Counted from the first letter of the stretch, positions 12,251 through 24,889 are shown. The stretch: DNA of 60,000 nt from Polytrichum commune (GCA_950295325.1 OX485805.1:15613501-15673500); one strand, 5' to 3'. A program made the numbers and translations. Notes: a model not told the origin generated them from the letters alone.

Positions 12251-13510
12251 AATTTTCATAAATTTTCACTTTCTTTAAATATTGGTAGGTGTCCAACTCA
12301 AAGGAGAGAGAGAGAGGGAATTATCCAATACGAGCATACTTCTCATCCATCCAATGTGAAAACTTGATCCCCTACACGTTTGCGGTTGATTCATTTTGAA
12401 TGACTTGGACTAGAGAGACTATTCATGTTCTTTAAAATTAGTTCTAGTGTCAAATTGACTAAGAATTAGTATTATCCGGGCTACATGTTAATTGATAGGT
12501 TTCATGTTGGATGAATGAGAGGGTACCCTCATATGCGATAATTTCCTCTCTTTCTCTCTCTCTCTCAACTCAAAGTTGGAGAGAGGGAATCATTGCATAA
12601 AAGCGTACCTCCCATCCATCCAACAAAAAAACTTGAACCCCTATAGGTGTGTGGTCGGCTCATTTCGAAATGACCATGTGTAAACTATTTCAAGGTCGTA
12701 AAAGCTAGATTATGGTGTCAAATCAACTAAAGAGTAGCCACATCCATGTTTTCTACTATTTTAGGGCTTTCATGTTGGATGAACAAGAGGGTACACTCGT
12801 TATCACATACAAGCAATACCTCTCATCCATCTAATGTAAAAAGTTGACCCCCCCCCATGCATTTGTGGTCGATTCATTTCAAACGACTTGGACTAGACCA
12901 ATCCATGGTCTTCAAAACTAATTTTATTGTCCAAATCATTCGAAAAATAGCAACACCCAAATTGCGAACAATCTCATGGTTTTTTTTACACTGGATGAAT
13001 GAGAGGATATGCTCATATGCAATAATAATTCCCCTCTCTCTGTCTCTCTCTCCTAGCTCAAAGACGGAGAGAGACCTCTCGTCCATCCAATGTAAAACCT
13101 TGCCAACCAAATACGCTTGTTGTAAATTCGTTTCAAACAACTTGGACTCGACTAATCCAAGGTCGACAAAGCCGATTCCGGTACCAAACCAACCAAAAAT
13201 AACAACATATGGACTGCGTACCATTTCAAGGCGTTTATGTTGGATGAATGAGAGGGTACGCTCATATACAATAATAATTCCCCTCTCTCTCTCCTAGCTC
13301 AAAGACGGAGAGAGGCCTCTCGTCCATCCAACATAAAACCTTGCCAACCAAATACGCTTGTTGTAAATTCGTTTCAAACAACTTGGACTAGACTAATCCA
13401 AGATCGACAAAGCCGATTCCGGTATCAAATCAACCAAAAATAACAACATCCAGGTTGCATACCATTTCAGGGGGTTTATGTTGGATGAATGAGAGGGTAC
13501 GTTGGTATGC

Positions 13511-13549
<39 letters not shown>

Positions 13550-14020
13550 GCTCAAAGATGGAGAGAGACCTCTCGTCCATCCAACGTAAAACCTCGCCAA
13601 CCAAATACGCTTGTTGTAAATTCGTTTCAAACAACTTGGACTAGACTAATCCAAGATCGACAAAGCCGATTCCGGTATCAAATCAACCAAAAATAACAAC
13701 ATCCGGGTTGCATACCATTTCAGGGGGTTTATGTTGGATGAATGAGAGGGTACGTTGGTATGCGATCTCTCTCTCTCTCTCTCTCTCTCTCCCTCTCTCT
13801 CTCTCTCCTAGCTCAAAGATGGAGAGAGACCTCTCGTCCATCCAACGTAAAACCTCGCCAACCAAATACGCTTGTTGTAAATTCGTTTCAAACAACTTGG
13901 ACTAGGCTAATCCAAGATCGACAAAGCCGATTCCGGTATCAAATCAACCAAAAATAACAACATCCGGGCTGCACACCATTTCGGGGTTGTTTATGTTGGA
14001 TGAATGAGAGGGTACGCTCA
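12250..14020. repeat. Tandem array of a roughly 245-260 bp unit, each with a (CT)n tract
   Basis: Units are marked by TTATGTTGGATGAATGAGAG. The clearest starts are near 12500, 12768, 12985, 13232, 13475, 13728 and 13988. Each unit then has a (CT)n stretch of varying length, CTAGCTCAAAGA.GGAGAGAG, CCTCTCGTCCATCCAAC, CAAATACGCTTGTTGTAAAT and GACAAAGCCGATTCCGGTAT. The last three units are nearly identical while the leftmost are strongly diverged, so the array seems to have grown at its right side. Open stretches in it (for example 12857-13297) are repeat artefacts. Confidence 0.9.
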
Positions 14021-14560
14021 TTTTGGTTCCGATAACCAACCCCCCTTTTTCCCCCAAAGAGAGGTGGCCGTGTAGCCATGCCCCAAGGAATAGGGCTTTT
14101 TTAGTCCCCAAATCGGGAGGCCTCCCATGAGCGCAAAGCATACACACAAGTAACAACACGGCTTTTTGTTAAGACTATATATACATCCACCCTGCAAATC
14201 ATCAAGAGCTGACCAGGGATTAGGGGCAGCCAATGGGCAGGCGGACAAGTAACCCACGCCTTATTAATGGGGGCACTATCTTACCCTAAGGGTGCCCTAG
14301 TGGAGCCCCAAATAGCTGCCCCCCCCATTCTTAGGCCCCAGTTCAACAGCAGGCCCATCTTCCTTATCGGCCTTTAAATAGAGAGTGTGTGCTAGAGGGG
14401 TTGTTTTTGTCTCAATTACATGCACCGGGCCCTTATTAAACTAGTTTGGTTGACACTCCTTTACGTTTTATTCCATTCCATTCTCACGGCCATCCACCTT
14501 CATTGACATTCCACCTAAGTAAATGGAGGGGAGGAGCAGTGTTCAAGATTGAAGCCCTCG
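14021..14560. other. Intergenic spacer, no gene seen
   Basis: The DNA is somewhat more GC-rich than its surroundings, with poly(C) near 14310. No coding family was recognised. Confidence 0.5.
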
Positions 14561-14564
14561 TATG

Positions 14565-14961
14565 AGGGCCGGTTTACACTACGGTGGAGAAGTCCACCGG
14601 TCGGTCAAGAATGCTTGGCCAAGACATGGTTATATGAGGCAAATGGTGGATGTGCCAGAGAAGAATTAAAGCACAATAAAATATTTTTATTGAGTTGGGC
14701 TGCTCCGGAGGAGGAGTTTCTTGTCCGGCCTCTTGAGGCTGGACAAGAAACTCCTCCTCCGGAGAAGCCCAACTCCAAAAAGTGCCGCCATGTAGGCGGC
14801 CATGTCATTTTATCATCCATGAGAAAAGTTCACCACCATTGTTTTCTTCACCTAGTGTAAACACCCACCGGTCAAAAGTTGCATTTTCGACCAATCACAA
14901 TTGAGAAACGCCCTTTTTTTCATGACCGGTGGACTCCTCCACCGTAGTGTAAACCAACCCT
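14565..14961. mobile_element. Foldback/MITE element with long inverted ends and a central palindrome
   Basis: The left end AGGGCCGGTTTACACTACGG continues through a TGGAGAAGTCCACCGGTC block. The right end (to 14961) is its reverse complement with few mismatches (GACCGGTGGACTCCTCCACC, then GTAGTGTAAACCAACCCT). At the centre, 14692-14775 is an almost perfect palindrome. There is no transposase. A related, shorter element lies at about 22930-23085. Confidence 0.8.
14692..14775. repeat. Near-perfect 84-bp palindrome (hairpin or cruciform former)
   Basis: Arm 14692-14726 (GAGTTGGGCTGCTCCGGAGG...) pairs with arm 14741-14775 (...CCGGAGAAGCCCAACTC) with one mismatch. The 14 bases between them (GGCCTCTTGAGGCT) are themselves self-complementary apart from the outermost pair. 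Together they give about 42 bp per arm with roughly two mismatches and almost no loop. Confidence 0.9.
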
Positions 14962-15229
14962 GAGTCTCATTTTGAAGGGCTCTCAAATTTCAGCTCTTCA
15001 ATTGAAGGGCTCGTTCAATTCCAAGACGTCAATCTATCAATATGGAAATGGAATACGAAACTCGTATTAACCTTGTGCATGAGTTATATGGTACATGTTT
15101 CTAATACAATGTGAAGAATTAAGAATCAAGCATCTATCTCCACTTCTTGTAGTGACAATGCCCCACGCTTGTTGGTTCTTGTGGTGGGCAGATTATCTTA
15201 AGGACTTCAAGTGATGTCTTCGTTTTCAA

Positions 15230-16025
15230 TTTGGGGCTATGTTTTGAAGGGTTGTTTTGAGAGAGGTGTATTTTGAAGGGCCAAATTGCATTTGAACAAT
15301 GGGGAGGAGCATGTGAAGTTGAAGTAGTAACGTTGAATTGAATGCAAATGTTTCATGTGTAGGCCACACGGGTTCCGAAACGCCAGTTTCAAAGATGGAA
15401 TTGGGGAAGCCAAGGTGAAAGAATTCCAGCCTTGACAAGTGCCAAATTTCAAGGAGTTTGGTTTCAAGGTTGGTCCCTTCTTTTGCCAGGTATAAATGTT
15501 TGTTTTGATCTCCGTCCTAGGATGACAATTTTGCAAGGCTTAAAAACATCGTTTCTAATAAGAGTTGGAATATGGTGGTTTTAACCAATGAACAGGGAGC
15601 AACCTTGAAACCAAGCCCCTCAAAGTCAAGACACATGTCAAGGCCATGAATTCTTTTAGTATGGCTTATCAAACTATGTTTCGAAACCAATGTTTTTTAA
15701 ACATGTGTGGCCTCCCCTTCATGTATGTAAAGGAATGCATTATATTAGGATGTGTGCAGCCCCCCCCCCCCAATTGTGGTACTTCCAAGTGAATATAGGG
15801 AACTATTGCATATGAAGGGGAAGGCCACGTTACATTTGGAAAACGATAGCTTTGTAACAAAGTTTGATAAGTTCGTATTAAAGTGTTTCGGCTTTGACAT
15901 GTGCCTAAGTACGAGGAGCTTGGTTTCAAGTTTTGGTTTCCTTTCTTCTCGGTTAAAACTACCCAGCTTGAGCGAGGAGCTTGGTTTAGCATTTCACACT
16001 TTCAACGAAGCCTTTTCAAACTCAT
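15230..16025. repeat. Dispersed repeat arranged as inverted copies; related sequence at 43380-43690
   Basis: Texts such as GGTTTCAAGGTTGGTCCC (about 15459) and GCAACCTTGAAACCAAGCCC (about 15599) are reverse complements of each other. CACATGTCAAGG, AAGAATTCC and GGTGAAAGAATTCCAGCC recur in both halves and again near 43420-43570. The open stretches here lie in this repeat and match no protein family I know. Confidence 0.5.
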
Positions 16026-19000
16026 GAATGGAAAACTTTTTTAACATGTCACATACAAAAAACTATACTAGCTTTTGGCCTTGAGGAGGTTACTCAACTA
16101 TGGAAGTAAAGAGTATTTGAAGCAACCGTTCTCACCACCCCCACACAAACATCATTGTTGCTTATCACATCTGAATCATAGACTTGCCGTTGAAATCAAT
16201 TAGTGTTTGACTATCCCCAATCCTTGGAGAAAACAAATTACACCACTTTTGCTCTTGTAATGCAAGTGAACTTGAGGCACACTTTAGGTTGGAGTGGCCT
16301 CTCTTGAAGTCCATTGGAGGCAAAAAAAACTATGTTCAAAATTTGTAATGCTAGGTTGTCTCAACTCTTTCTACAAATTGGATTATCATGTTAGTATTAG
16401 TTGTTATTTACATAGGGCAATGCACTCACTTTAGGAACTTTGTCCTTTCCATCCTCACCTATATAAAGTTGTAGTCTCCATTGATAATTTGGCTTCCTAG
16501 ACATTAAAATCAAACTCATTTCATTTCAACCTGAAACCAAAGTTTCATATTATGCCACATGTCCATCTTAAATTGGTTGTGACCCACATGAAACATCATT
16601 CCGGCACTTATGAAGATTAATAGATTATATCTCCGTTGTTGCAAACATGCACTATATATCTCATGTAGTGCAACTCACACTATTTATGATTGACTCACAT
16701 CAGTTGTCTTGCAATCGCTTGGTGGCAACTAAAGAAAATGGTTTCTTTTCCTTTCTCTTCTTCTTATTTTGGAAAAAGGAAATAAATAAAAGAAAATAGA
16801 CAAATGGCCAATGAAGCCAACACCAATAAATAAACAATCAAGTAGGGAACGGTTCCACTTGGTGCTACATAACATGTTGTGAAGACCATGATAAATTAGA
16901 TGTCAAATGTAGTTATACGAGCATTTTGCTGAAGTTTGTCGAGGCTTGTGATATCATAATTGTGAAACAAAATCACAAGCCAACCCTTGTAGGTACCATA
17001 GAGGGGTCTTTATTCGAACAAAATTGATTGCTTTACCCTAAAAATTTGCCGCGTGTCAATTCTAAATGATTGAGACCCTCTTTAATCACATGTGGAAACT
17101 ACATTCTGGCAATAGTAAACATGAAATAGAGCGCCCTCCACAATATCTAGATTTTGTCCATCAAGCCCATAGAGGAACGGTTGCAACTCCTCTCCACTTG
17201 TTAGTTTTAGGGTTCCATTGTCTTCTCAAACCATGTCAGCACTTCCCCTAGTTTTTGTATTTAGTGTGGGTGGCCAATTGGTACATCATAAGTTTCACCC
17301 ACATGTTATTTAGTGGGATTTATATGATTAAGCTTGCCTATAAATCCCAAAACAAATGATACTAAAGACTTAAGCCCTAGTTATGTATGACTGAGATAAC
17401 AAGTTACCCTTGAAGTGGTCTCTTTGTGAGCATCCATGGCTTTGACCGAATTGTGTTTGAAGTAAATCTAGACTTATGCATGAAATGTAGGCATAATAAA
17501 ATTATGTATGTGCATTTCTACTGCCAACACTTACAATTCAAATGACAAAAATCAAATCTACATATGGACTACACTCGTGATGCAACACGTTTTCAAATGC
17601 ATGCATACAATGTGTTTTTTTTTTTTTTTTGAAAAAAGCTACACATTTAGAGGGAATATTTGAGCACATTGTTTCTTAAAGTATGTAATGTTGGGGCTTT
17701 CATCATATTCTTATGATTAAATTTCCCACTTTTTTTGTTTTTGTTTTTGCAATGTGCACATGTCAACTATGCAAAAAATACTCCCGTAGGCTTTCTTGAT
17801 TTTGGACAAATCTTTTGTCCGTATCCACATGAATCCTACTACCCCATCCCTTTGTTTGTAACAAATGGAGACATTGCCCTCCCCCCTCCCCCCCCCCCCC
17901 GCATCATATTTATGCATTCCCAACATGCCTCACAAGGATTTAAAAACCCACACTATCAAGGAATACACAGCATTTTAAGTGCCTTAACGATGCATTGGAT
18001 CCTCAATGCTTACATTCATGTTGTTTATATGTAAGCATTACTTCTATAATATGATTGAATGGGACAAACCCACGTGACAAGTCGCACAAACATATCCTCA
18101 TTAATGTCTACAAATAGTGTTGATGTCAATGTTCATTTCTTCTTGATCATGCCAATCACACAAGATGGGCTCCTCCCTTAAATGGGTCAATCTGGTAGGT
18201 GAAAAAGAGTCTACAATATAGAGCGCTCCATTTGCTATATACTAGTGCCCGAGTGTAAGTATCCACATTGGATTTATTGAAGCTCAACCAATTTAAGAAT
18301 GACATGTGGCAGGATTTGAGCGGGGATTCGCCCTCTATAGTATAAACCCGCGTCAATCTTCACAAATGTCAAGGCAATGGTCCCCTCACGTTCAAGGTTG
18401 TGCTTGTGTGTTTTGTTGCCCAAAACGAGTCACCAAACACACGACATGAATTGCAATAGACCTTCAACTCATGGAATCTAAATGCAACGGTTTCGATGTG
18501 TCACTTTTCATAGCAAACTATAAAAAAAATAATGGTTGGTAAGGTGAAAAGTGGAATCTTCACATGCTAGCTAATCTATGCAAGGATTGCATATGGTATA
18601 AGAACATAGTAGGTATTTTTGGAAGGGGCCCACACTTTGTGACATCTAGGTGAACTCATTGCTATGGGGGCTCTAGCAAAAACAAACCCTCGTAGGTTTG
18701 AGGGCCAATGATTTCCAACTAGAGCCACCATACGAATTCAAGGTTTTTGATGCTATTTCTAAATTCAAATTGTTTGCAAGTATGCTTTTCTTAGTTCTCT
18801 ATAAGACGATTTGTTGTGTTTTCTACTTCCTCAATTGATGAGTTTATCTAGACATCCCAAAGCTCCGGGCAAGGAGTTGATGGGCATCACTCGAGTTAAA
18901 GGTATGCGTATGTATGGGTTGTATATGGGATTAAGGTATGTGGGTGTTATTTGGTTTTTTTCATGTTCTCCAACTTCTAATGATCATATTCACACAACAA

Positions 19001-19480
19001 AACTTGTGCATTGGTAAATCTACAATGAAAATTTTGCAAAAATTGGATTGAAAATCAAACCTCTCCGGTCCTAATTCACTTGTGGTTATCGTAAGCATGT
19101 TTGTTGTTTTCTTAATTGGATACACATGTCTTCCCAATTGTGTCCACTATTGACTACAAAATAATTATTAATATTTGAAGATTAGTTCAAACTCTTTTAA
19201 CATGTGTCTTTATGATGTTGACTCTTTGATCCTCGTGTAACCATATACCAATCACATACATGGATCTGATTAAAAAAATGAGCCACTTAATTAGACACAT
19301 CTACCTTATTTGGAAGAGCGGCTTGGAGTGGAAGTTCGTGGTTGTCTATGTGAACTCATCCATCGTGGATGTAGGGATTTTAGCTAAAACCAATCCTAGA
19401 TAGGTTTGTTCCCCCTAATATTACCCAACCTCAACATCTTTAATTCTTGCACACAAATTAGGATGTCAAGACCTTGTCGC
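16026..19480. other. Intergenic spacer, no gene seen
   Basis: Long AT-rich DNA with poly(T) at about 17613-17630 and poly(C) at about 17880-17900. Near 16690-16735 a TTGTCTTGCAATCGC...GGCAAC motif recurs that is also found near 35975 and 43220. Confidence 0.6.
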
Positions 19481-19482
19481 AT

Positions 19483-19758
19483 CTAAGAAGGAATCTCCAT
19501 GGCCTTTAATACTGCATGGATGAGAAATTGCTCTCGCTTGATGTTACGAACGTAGCCATGGTGTTTCCTCATTGCAACATACCAATAGTGTGATAGCACC
19601 TCCTCCATCAACTCATATATAACCCAATCAAGTTGCCTTCCATGTGCTATGCCCTTCGAAGCCTTCAACATCTTTTCTAGATTGGAGTGGTAGCTTTCAA
19701 TTGTTGCATTTATGGTTTGCCAAGCATAAGGCAAGTTATGATGTTCAATAACCCACAT
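19483..19758 (-). pseudogene. MULE transposase C-terminal fragment
   Basis: This open segment of 91 codons has the NATIESYHSN block, which carries the conserved Glu, the RQLDWVIYEL block and an HYWYVAMRKHHGYVRN tail. All are characteristic of MULE-type transposases from non-flowering plants. It is the longest uninterrupted piece of the element. Confidence 0.75.
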
Positions 19759-20247
19759 GTGGGTTTTATTTACTCATTGTTTCTCAAAGTAAGCCTAGAA
19801 GTTGTGGACAATTGGGAAGCTATCCATGAGTGGGTGAAGTTATCAAATTGCCTAGGAGTCCATGTCCTCACCATCAAGGCAATTATTGTCATACATAATA
19901 TGACCGAGTCCCTTGAGTACCCTAGTCATGACTATAAGTGTTTTATCTTAAGCAACAACTTGCTTCAACCAAGTGCAGCGCACAAACCATATACATAGGA
20001 ACACTTCACATGGCCACACAATTTGTAGACCAACGATCTCCGCTTGGGTGTAGTCCATGACGAAGGCATTGGGTTGCTAGCTAGATTGCACCTTCCTTAG
20101 TCTTGTAACCGGAGCCCTCGTCCATGGTTCAATATCCACTTGCTTGGAACTGAAAATAATCATGTATGCCTCATGTACTCCATTTAGCTAATCATCAAAC
20201 ACCACAAGTGTGTATTGAGGAAACTATAGTGACAAACTGAGACAACG

Positions 20248-20430
20248 TTAGGAGGAAGGCAATGTTACGATGAACATGAATGATATCATGAAACAATAGT
20301 AAGGGAAGGCCGTACGATGTGGTAATTGGGGGGGGGGGGGGGAGTTTGTCGGGCATGGTATCTTGTTCTCGTTTGTCGCAAATGTTGCATCCATTGAGAT
20401 CATTTTACGGTGACCATGCTTGAGCATCAT
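20248..20430 (-). pseudogene. MULE transposase core fragment (first catalytic Asp)
   Basis: It reads HGHRKMISMDATFATNENKI and then breaks at a poly(G) run (20331-20341). The family continues here as 'P.Y.L.VFD....G.P', a stretch replaced in this copy by low-complexity text. The MDATF box is the first Asp of the DDE triad. Confidence 0.7.
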
Positions 20431-21760
20431 ATCCTATTGCCATGAAGTATGACCTCATGTACTCAAAGAAATATTGTCTTGCGTCATGCACACATGTCTC
20501 TTTGTAGTAGAAAACAAGGGATTTTTTAGCACCCACATGCGGACAAATTATGCATCATTCTTGTCACGTTTGTATGTCTCCTTTGCCAAGGATCTTGCAA
20601 GGTTACGGATGTTTTGTTTGGAGATGAAGAGGTCTTTGGTTAATTATCCTCCCCCTCACAAACCTCCAGGAAATGTTTCCTATGTGTTGACATTACTTGT
20701 ATAATGGAGAGTTGCAAATGAGACACATATACGTAAATGATTTCTTTAATATGTGGGGAAGTGTGAGTAAAGAATTGTGTCGTGTTGCCTTTCTTCACTA
20801 CTTCATGCACAAGGACATCTTTGGTGTTAATATGATTCATCTACGTATACGTGATTCAACAATATTGGGCTTGAGATGAAGGTAGTTTATCGTGACACCA
20901 CACTAGCGGCCAAGACATTGGCCTTCCCCTTTATTCCTTGCTAGCATTATGGGGTCACATATGCCCTTTGCCTTTGGGAATGTACTTGCCTTCGGCATGA
21001 GTTCACACTTCTTCTTGTACATATCCAATTTGATGATTGGAATGTGAGAGCAGTTGTCATTAAGTGCAAACTAGTAGTGGTATATGTTGAAAGGAAGGTA
21101 GTAAATCGTAGGAAACACAAACGTCAAGTTATAAAGACACAATGAGCATGCTTTCCATGTAAGTGGGGCTTTGTACCTCGTGATAATGGAATAGCTCTTC
21201 CAACGTGGATGCAAAAGTTTGCCCTTTTGGATTGTTGGCGTGCGCTAGTAGATGAACATGCAAGGTGCGTCCGTCGAACATTTTTCTCCTTTGAGGAAGT
21301 CATCCACTCTAGCCCAAAGAATACAAATGACGGAAGTTGTAGTGGACACCCTTGCATCACCCCGTCTGCCTCTGAAACGGTTTTGTGTCACCCACTGCAA
21401 TTCCACATGTATGAATGGTCCATCAAGAGGGTGTTGTACCAAACTTCTTAGGCATTCTAGATGTGATGCATGTAGGAGTTGGCAGGTGGCTTAATAAGAA
21501 GCAATGTCAATGTTGTGACATGGAAGAGCGACATCGGTGACCATTTGCGCATCCATTGCAAGGAATTTGGAGGCTCATCCACCGTTGTTGCATACACAAA
21601 TGATATGCAAAAATCCCGTGTCTTGAAATGCACATGGGAGAAGTTGTATGAACATTTGGCAAACCTTTCAGTGCCATCCATAGATTGTGAATTGTGAATG
21701 TTTTTTTGTAGACTAGGTGTTAATGTTACCAAAACAATGGCTAGAAGAAGTTGCAATCAT

Positions 21761-22925
21761 TCAAATTCACTCCCAAACACACCTCAAGTTGTGCTAATAA
21801 TGTGCGACAACATTGCCATTGTCGTTGGTAAAAGTTGAACCATTGTTGTCCTCTTTCACATATGGGCATAATCGTTTCCATGCTTTTGCAACATTGATTG
21901 GTAGAAAGTCACATGGAGACAACATTGAATAGATTGTAAACATTCAAATTGCATGCGGCTAGCCGGATGGGGGAAGGCATGCTTGCGGGATGTAACATTA
22001 TGCATGGTGGAAACGTGGGCGATGCGATGCGGGGATGGGATGCACAATGTTGGTGGCATGGGGGTGATGATGTGCATGAGATGATGATGGCATGGCATTT
22101 GGTTATAGGGGATGGGCACAAGCCTTTGTTACAATCAAGTTGGCGGGGTGAAGCATACATGGCCTCATGGAGACATTACAAATGACGCGGCAATGCTAGG
22201 GTGGCACCTGCAAGGGTTGTCAAGGATGGGTGGAAAGCCGATGGAGGTGGGGTCGGGGATGTCAACAACATATATGGAGTGGCGAGCTTGTTTGTGGCAG
22301 GTTGTAGGGTCCTTACGTTTCGATTGTGTTCAAAAATTAAAGAGGTTGGGGTTGGGTAGTATTAAGGTTTAGTTTTCAATTCTTCTCCACCATACATATG
22401 TGGAGTTTTTTTTATGGCACTTAATGAGTCAAGGTGGAAGCGAATGAAGGTCTCCAAGCTTCACAATGGATGATTACATTTTGCCTTCCAATTGACAAGA
22501 TTATATAAACTCCATAGCACTTTAGCCAATGAGAATTTGATATAATTCAACTTGTAAACCTTGTTCTCTTTATGACCTTAGTGATACCTACTCCCCCTCT
22601 ACCATCCACTTCATGTTCCAAAATGGAACTAAATCAAGATTCCATATCATGCACTTTTGATGACACAATCAAACTACATCTGATTGAGATCACTCCCATG
22701 GAAAGATAACTTTTTTTTTTCACTTAATAATGTTACAAAGATGGATGTTGCTTGAGATGAAGGTACATTTGTAGAACAAATCAAGGCCGATTCCCATGGA
22801 GTCCCAAATCTCACTCATGCTAGCAAGTCCAACTTGGAGACACAGTCCCAACTTCTGAGCCTCAAAACACCATGAAAATATGGTTAATTATTGTTAAAAT
22901 CACATCTTGATTATTTGTGCATAAA
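21761..22925. other. Intergenic spacer, no gene seen
   Basis: G-rich text at 22000-22100 gives unsupported open stretches on both strands. No family was recognised. Confidence 0.5.
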
Positions 22926-22929
22926 TATT

Positions 22930-23085
22930 CATGGGATTTGTGTCGAAAGTTGGGTCTAGCTTTTTGCTCGATCCAATTCTCAACACAAGTCCCAAGTGTC
23001 ACCTCCAAAAAGTGTTGCCATGCAAGCATCCATGTCATAGTTGGGACTTAAAACTTGGGACTTGTATAAACCGACCCTTATATGC
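22930..23085. mobile_element. Foldback fragment related to the element at 14565-14961
   Basis: CAAGTCCCAAG (about 22987) pairs with CTTGGGACTTG (about 23053). Between them is CTCCAAAAAGTGTTGCCATG...CATCCATGTCAT, very like the CTCCAAAAAGTGCCGCCATG...CCATGTCAT text at 14772-14815. The right end GTATAAACCGACCCT resembles the other element's GTGTAAACCAACCCT end. Confidence 0.6.
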
Positions 23086-23125
23086 AGATACATGCCAATC
23101 CAAACCACATCTTCATTTGTTGAAA

Positions 23126-23174
23126 TTATTACTATTACTATTACTATTATTATTGTTGTTGTTGTTGTTGTTGT
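23126..23174. repeat. (ATT/ACT)n-(GTT)n trinucleotide microsatellite
   Basis: A run of ATT and ACT units passes directly into GTT units. It accounts for the poly-Leu open stretch seen there. Confidence 0.9.
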
Positions 23175-23179
23175 GAATA

Positions 23180-24470
23180 ATTTGTTGCCACAATTCAAAT
23201 GAACTCAACTGCAGAGCGTTCATGATAACTTGACAACAACTGCCAAGTTACTCAGTTAGACTTTTTGAAGTTGTCGTTACACAAGAAAGGACTCCTGGAG
23301 GCCTAAAAGCAGTGGAGGAGTAGCCTTTCACTCCCCGTACCTTGCAGGCAGGCTGGTGGCAGCTTTGGCTTGCCTAAGGTAGACGGGGACCAAAGTGGCT
23401 CGTTTTCTTTGAATCGGCATGTGCTTTGGCAAGGATCAAAGAGCTTCCGTCACAAAGATAAAGACACATGTTTGAAAGTGATTGGACTACATTTTCAAAT
23501 ATTGATGATTACTCTACACTCGATATTGAACACAACTGGGAGGATCGATCTATGTATTCAATTAAGAAACCAACAAACGTACACTTTCGATAACCATAAC
23601 TAAATTAGAGGGAGGCTGATTTGATTTCAATCATGTTTTTACATAGGTTTCGTCGTAGATTTGCTAGTGCAACACAAGTTTTGTTGTGTAAATCTAGTCG
23701 GTAGAAGTTGGAGAACATGAGAAACGAACCAACTAAGTTAACACCTGCATACCTTTAGTGTTCATGTTTATGGGTGATCCATGGATTTCTAGAGAGGTTC
23801 TAACCACTAAAAAACCAACATGTGGTACATTGCTCAAACTTTCTCGTAGGTTATCTGAGGGATGCTAAGATAGTTGCTAAATTTAACTTGTTTTTTTTTC
23901 TTCTTGTCCTCCATCTTTCGTTGATTAGATTTACGTCTTCACGAGTGTCTTGCAAAGTTATGGGAGCCCAAGGGCCGGCACTGTGCATCGGTTGAAATTA
24001 ACATTGTACACCTTAAACTGACATTTCATTATATTTGGACAATTCGCTTGTCTAGAAGTAATAATGAATGTGCATTTGTGAGGACAAGAACATTAACTTA
24101 CAACAACCACAACTTCGAATGTTTGTATTCCATGTTTGCCAATCACCATAGTCGTGTTGTTTTGTGATCTAGTCTACATCATGTTGGCAATTGAAATTGT
24201 CCAAAATTCAGACATAAATTCAATATATACTTAATCCTAGTTCTTAGCAAATCTATAATGAAACATCAATGAAAATCGAACTAACCACATGATTTACCAC
24301 AAAAATTGAATTATTGTGAGTTCAATTTTGATTAGAATCTACAAATTAGTCAATACCATTATTAGAGGATTCAACACATTTTAACAACCCAACACCTCAA
24401 TTTGAAAGAGTCTATTTTCCACGTCACATCTTATATATAGTCACAATAAATATTGTTTTTAAGTGTCATA
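23180..24470. other. Intergenic spacer, no gene seen
   Basis: AT-rich, without a supported coding or RNA feature. Confidence 0.6.
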
Positions 24471-24479
24471 TGGTATTTT

Positions 24480-24815
24480 ATGTGCAACGATGTGGTAGCT
24501 TTTCTAATGACGCTTCATAAAAATAAGTTTACAAATACTTTCATCCAACTTTATTCTTGATTCATCCACTTTTGGTATATTCTGCACCCTGACATTTTTA
24601 TATTGAAGTTTTGTCATGAATGATAGAAATTTGGATGAAATTCACTTAGTAAGTGACAATAAATGTAACATTGTAAATCTATAATGGCCGATTGTTGTAA
24701 AAAACAACGACAAATAGTGTTAGGGTTACAATTAGTGTGGGTGCCACTACATGGATGGTTTACAATCGGTATTGAGCAAGACAAATAGAATTGGTGACAT
24801 CATATACAACATTCA
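24480..24815 (-). repeat. Dispersed repeat, inverted relative to the copy at 34420-34735
   Basis: Shared blocks on opposite strands include TTTACAAATACTTTCATC, CATCCACTTTTGGTATATTC, a GATGAAAT..CACTTAGTAAGTGACA block and GACAAATAGAATTGGTGAC. No coding content was recognised. Confidence 0.6.
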
Positions 24816-24889
24816 GGGCCACTTCACACACGAGACTAAGAGCCCATGACCATCGCACTTCAAGCACTCTCATTGGTGGGAAAAGGCAG

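Larger units (their letters stand above)
19480..21760 (-). mobile_element. Mutator-like (MULE) transposase remnant, reads right to left
   Basis: Minus-strand pieces in order: an N-terminal part near 21360-21124 with an EELFHYHEVQSPTYMES-like segment; the MULE catalytic start GHRKMISMDATFATNENKIP (about 20415-20355), with the first Asp of the DDE triad in MDATF; and a C-terminal part at 19758-19483. The C-terminal part reads NATIESYHSNLEKMLKASKG, then RQLDWVIYELMEEVLSHYW. It matches the 'NA.IESYH..LK...' and 'R.DWL...L...V..HYW' blocks of plant SWIM/MULE transposases. Several stops and frame changes lie between the pieces. Terminal inverted repeats and 9-bp duplications were not identified. 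Confidence 0.75.

Noticed and set aside
12857-13957. Several overlapping open frames on both strands with SLSLSLS stretches
   Set aside because: They follow the tandem repeat and its (CT)n tracts; the same frame recurs in each unit and has no protein-like conservation.
12280-14040. Possible CRISPR array because of regularly spaced repeats
   Set aside because: Units are about 250 bp with no unique short spacers, in a eukaryotic setting; this is an ordinary tandem repeat.
21856-22185. His/Met/Pro-rich open frames on both strands
   Set aside because: They come from G-rich, ATG/CAT-rich low-complexity text and overlap in several frames.
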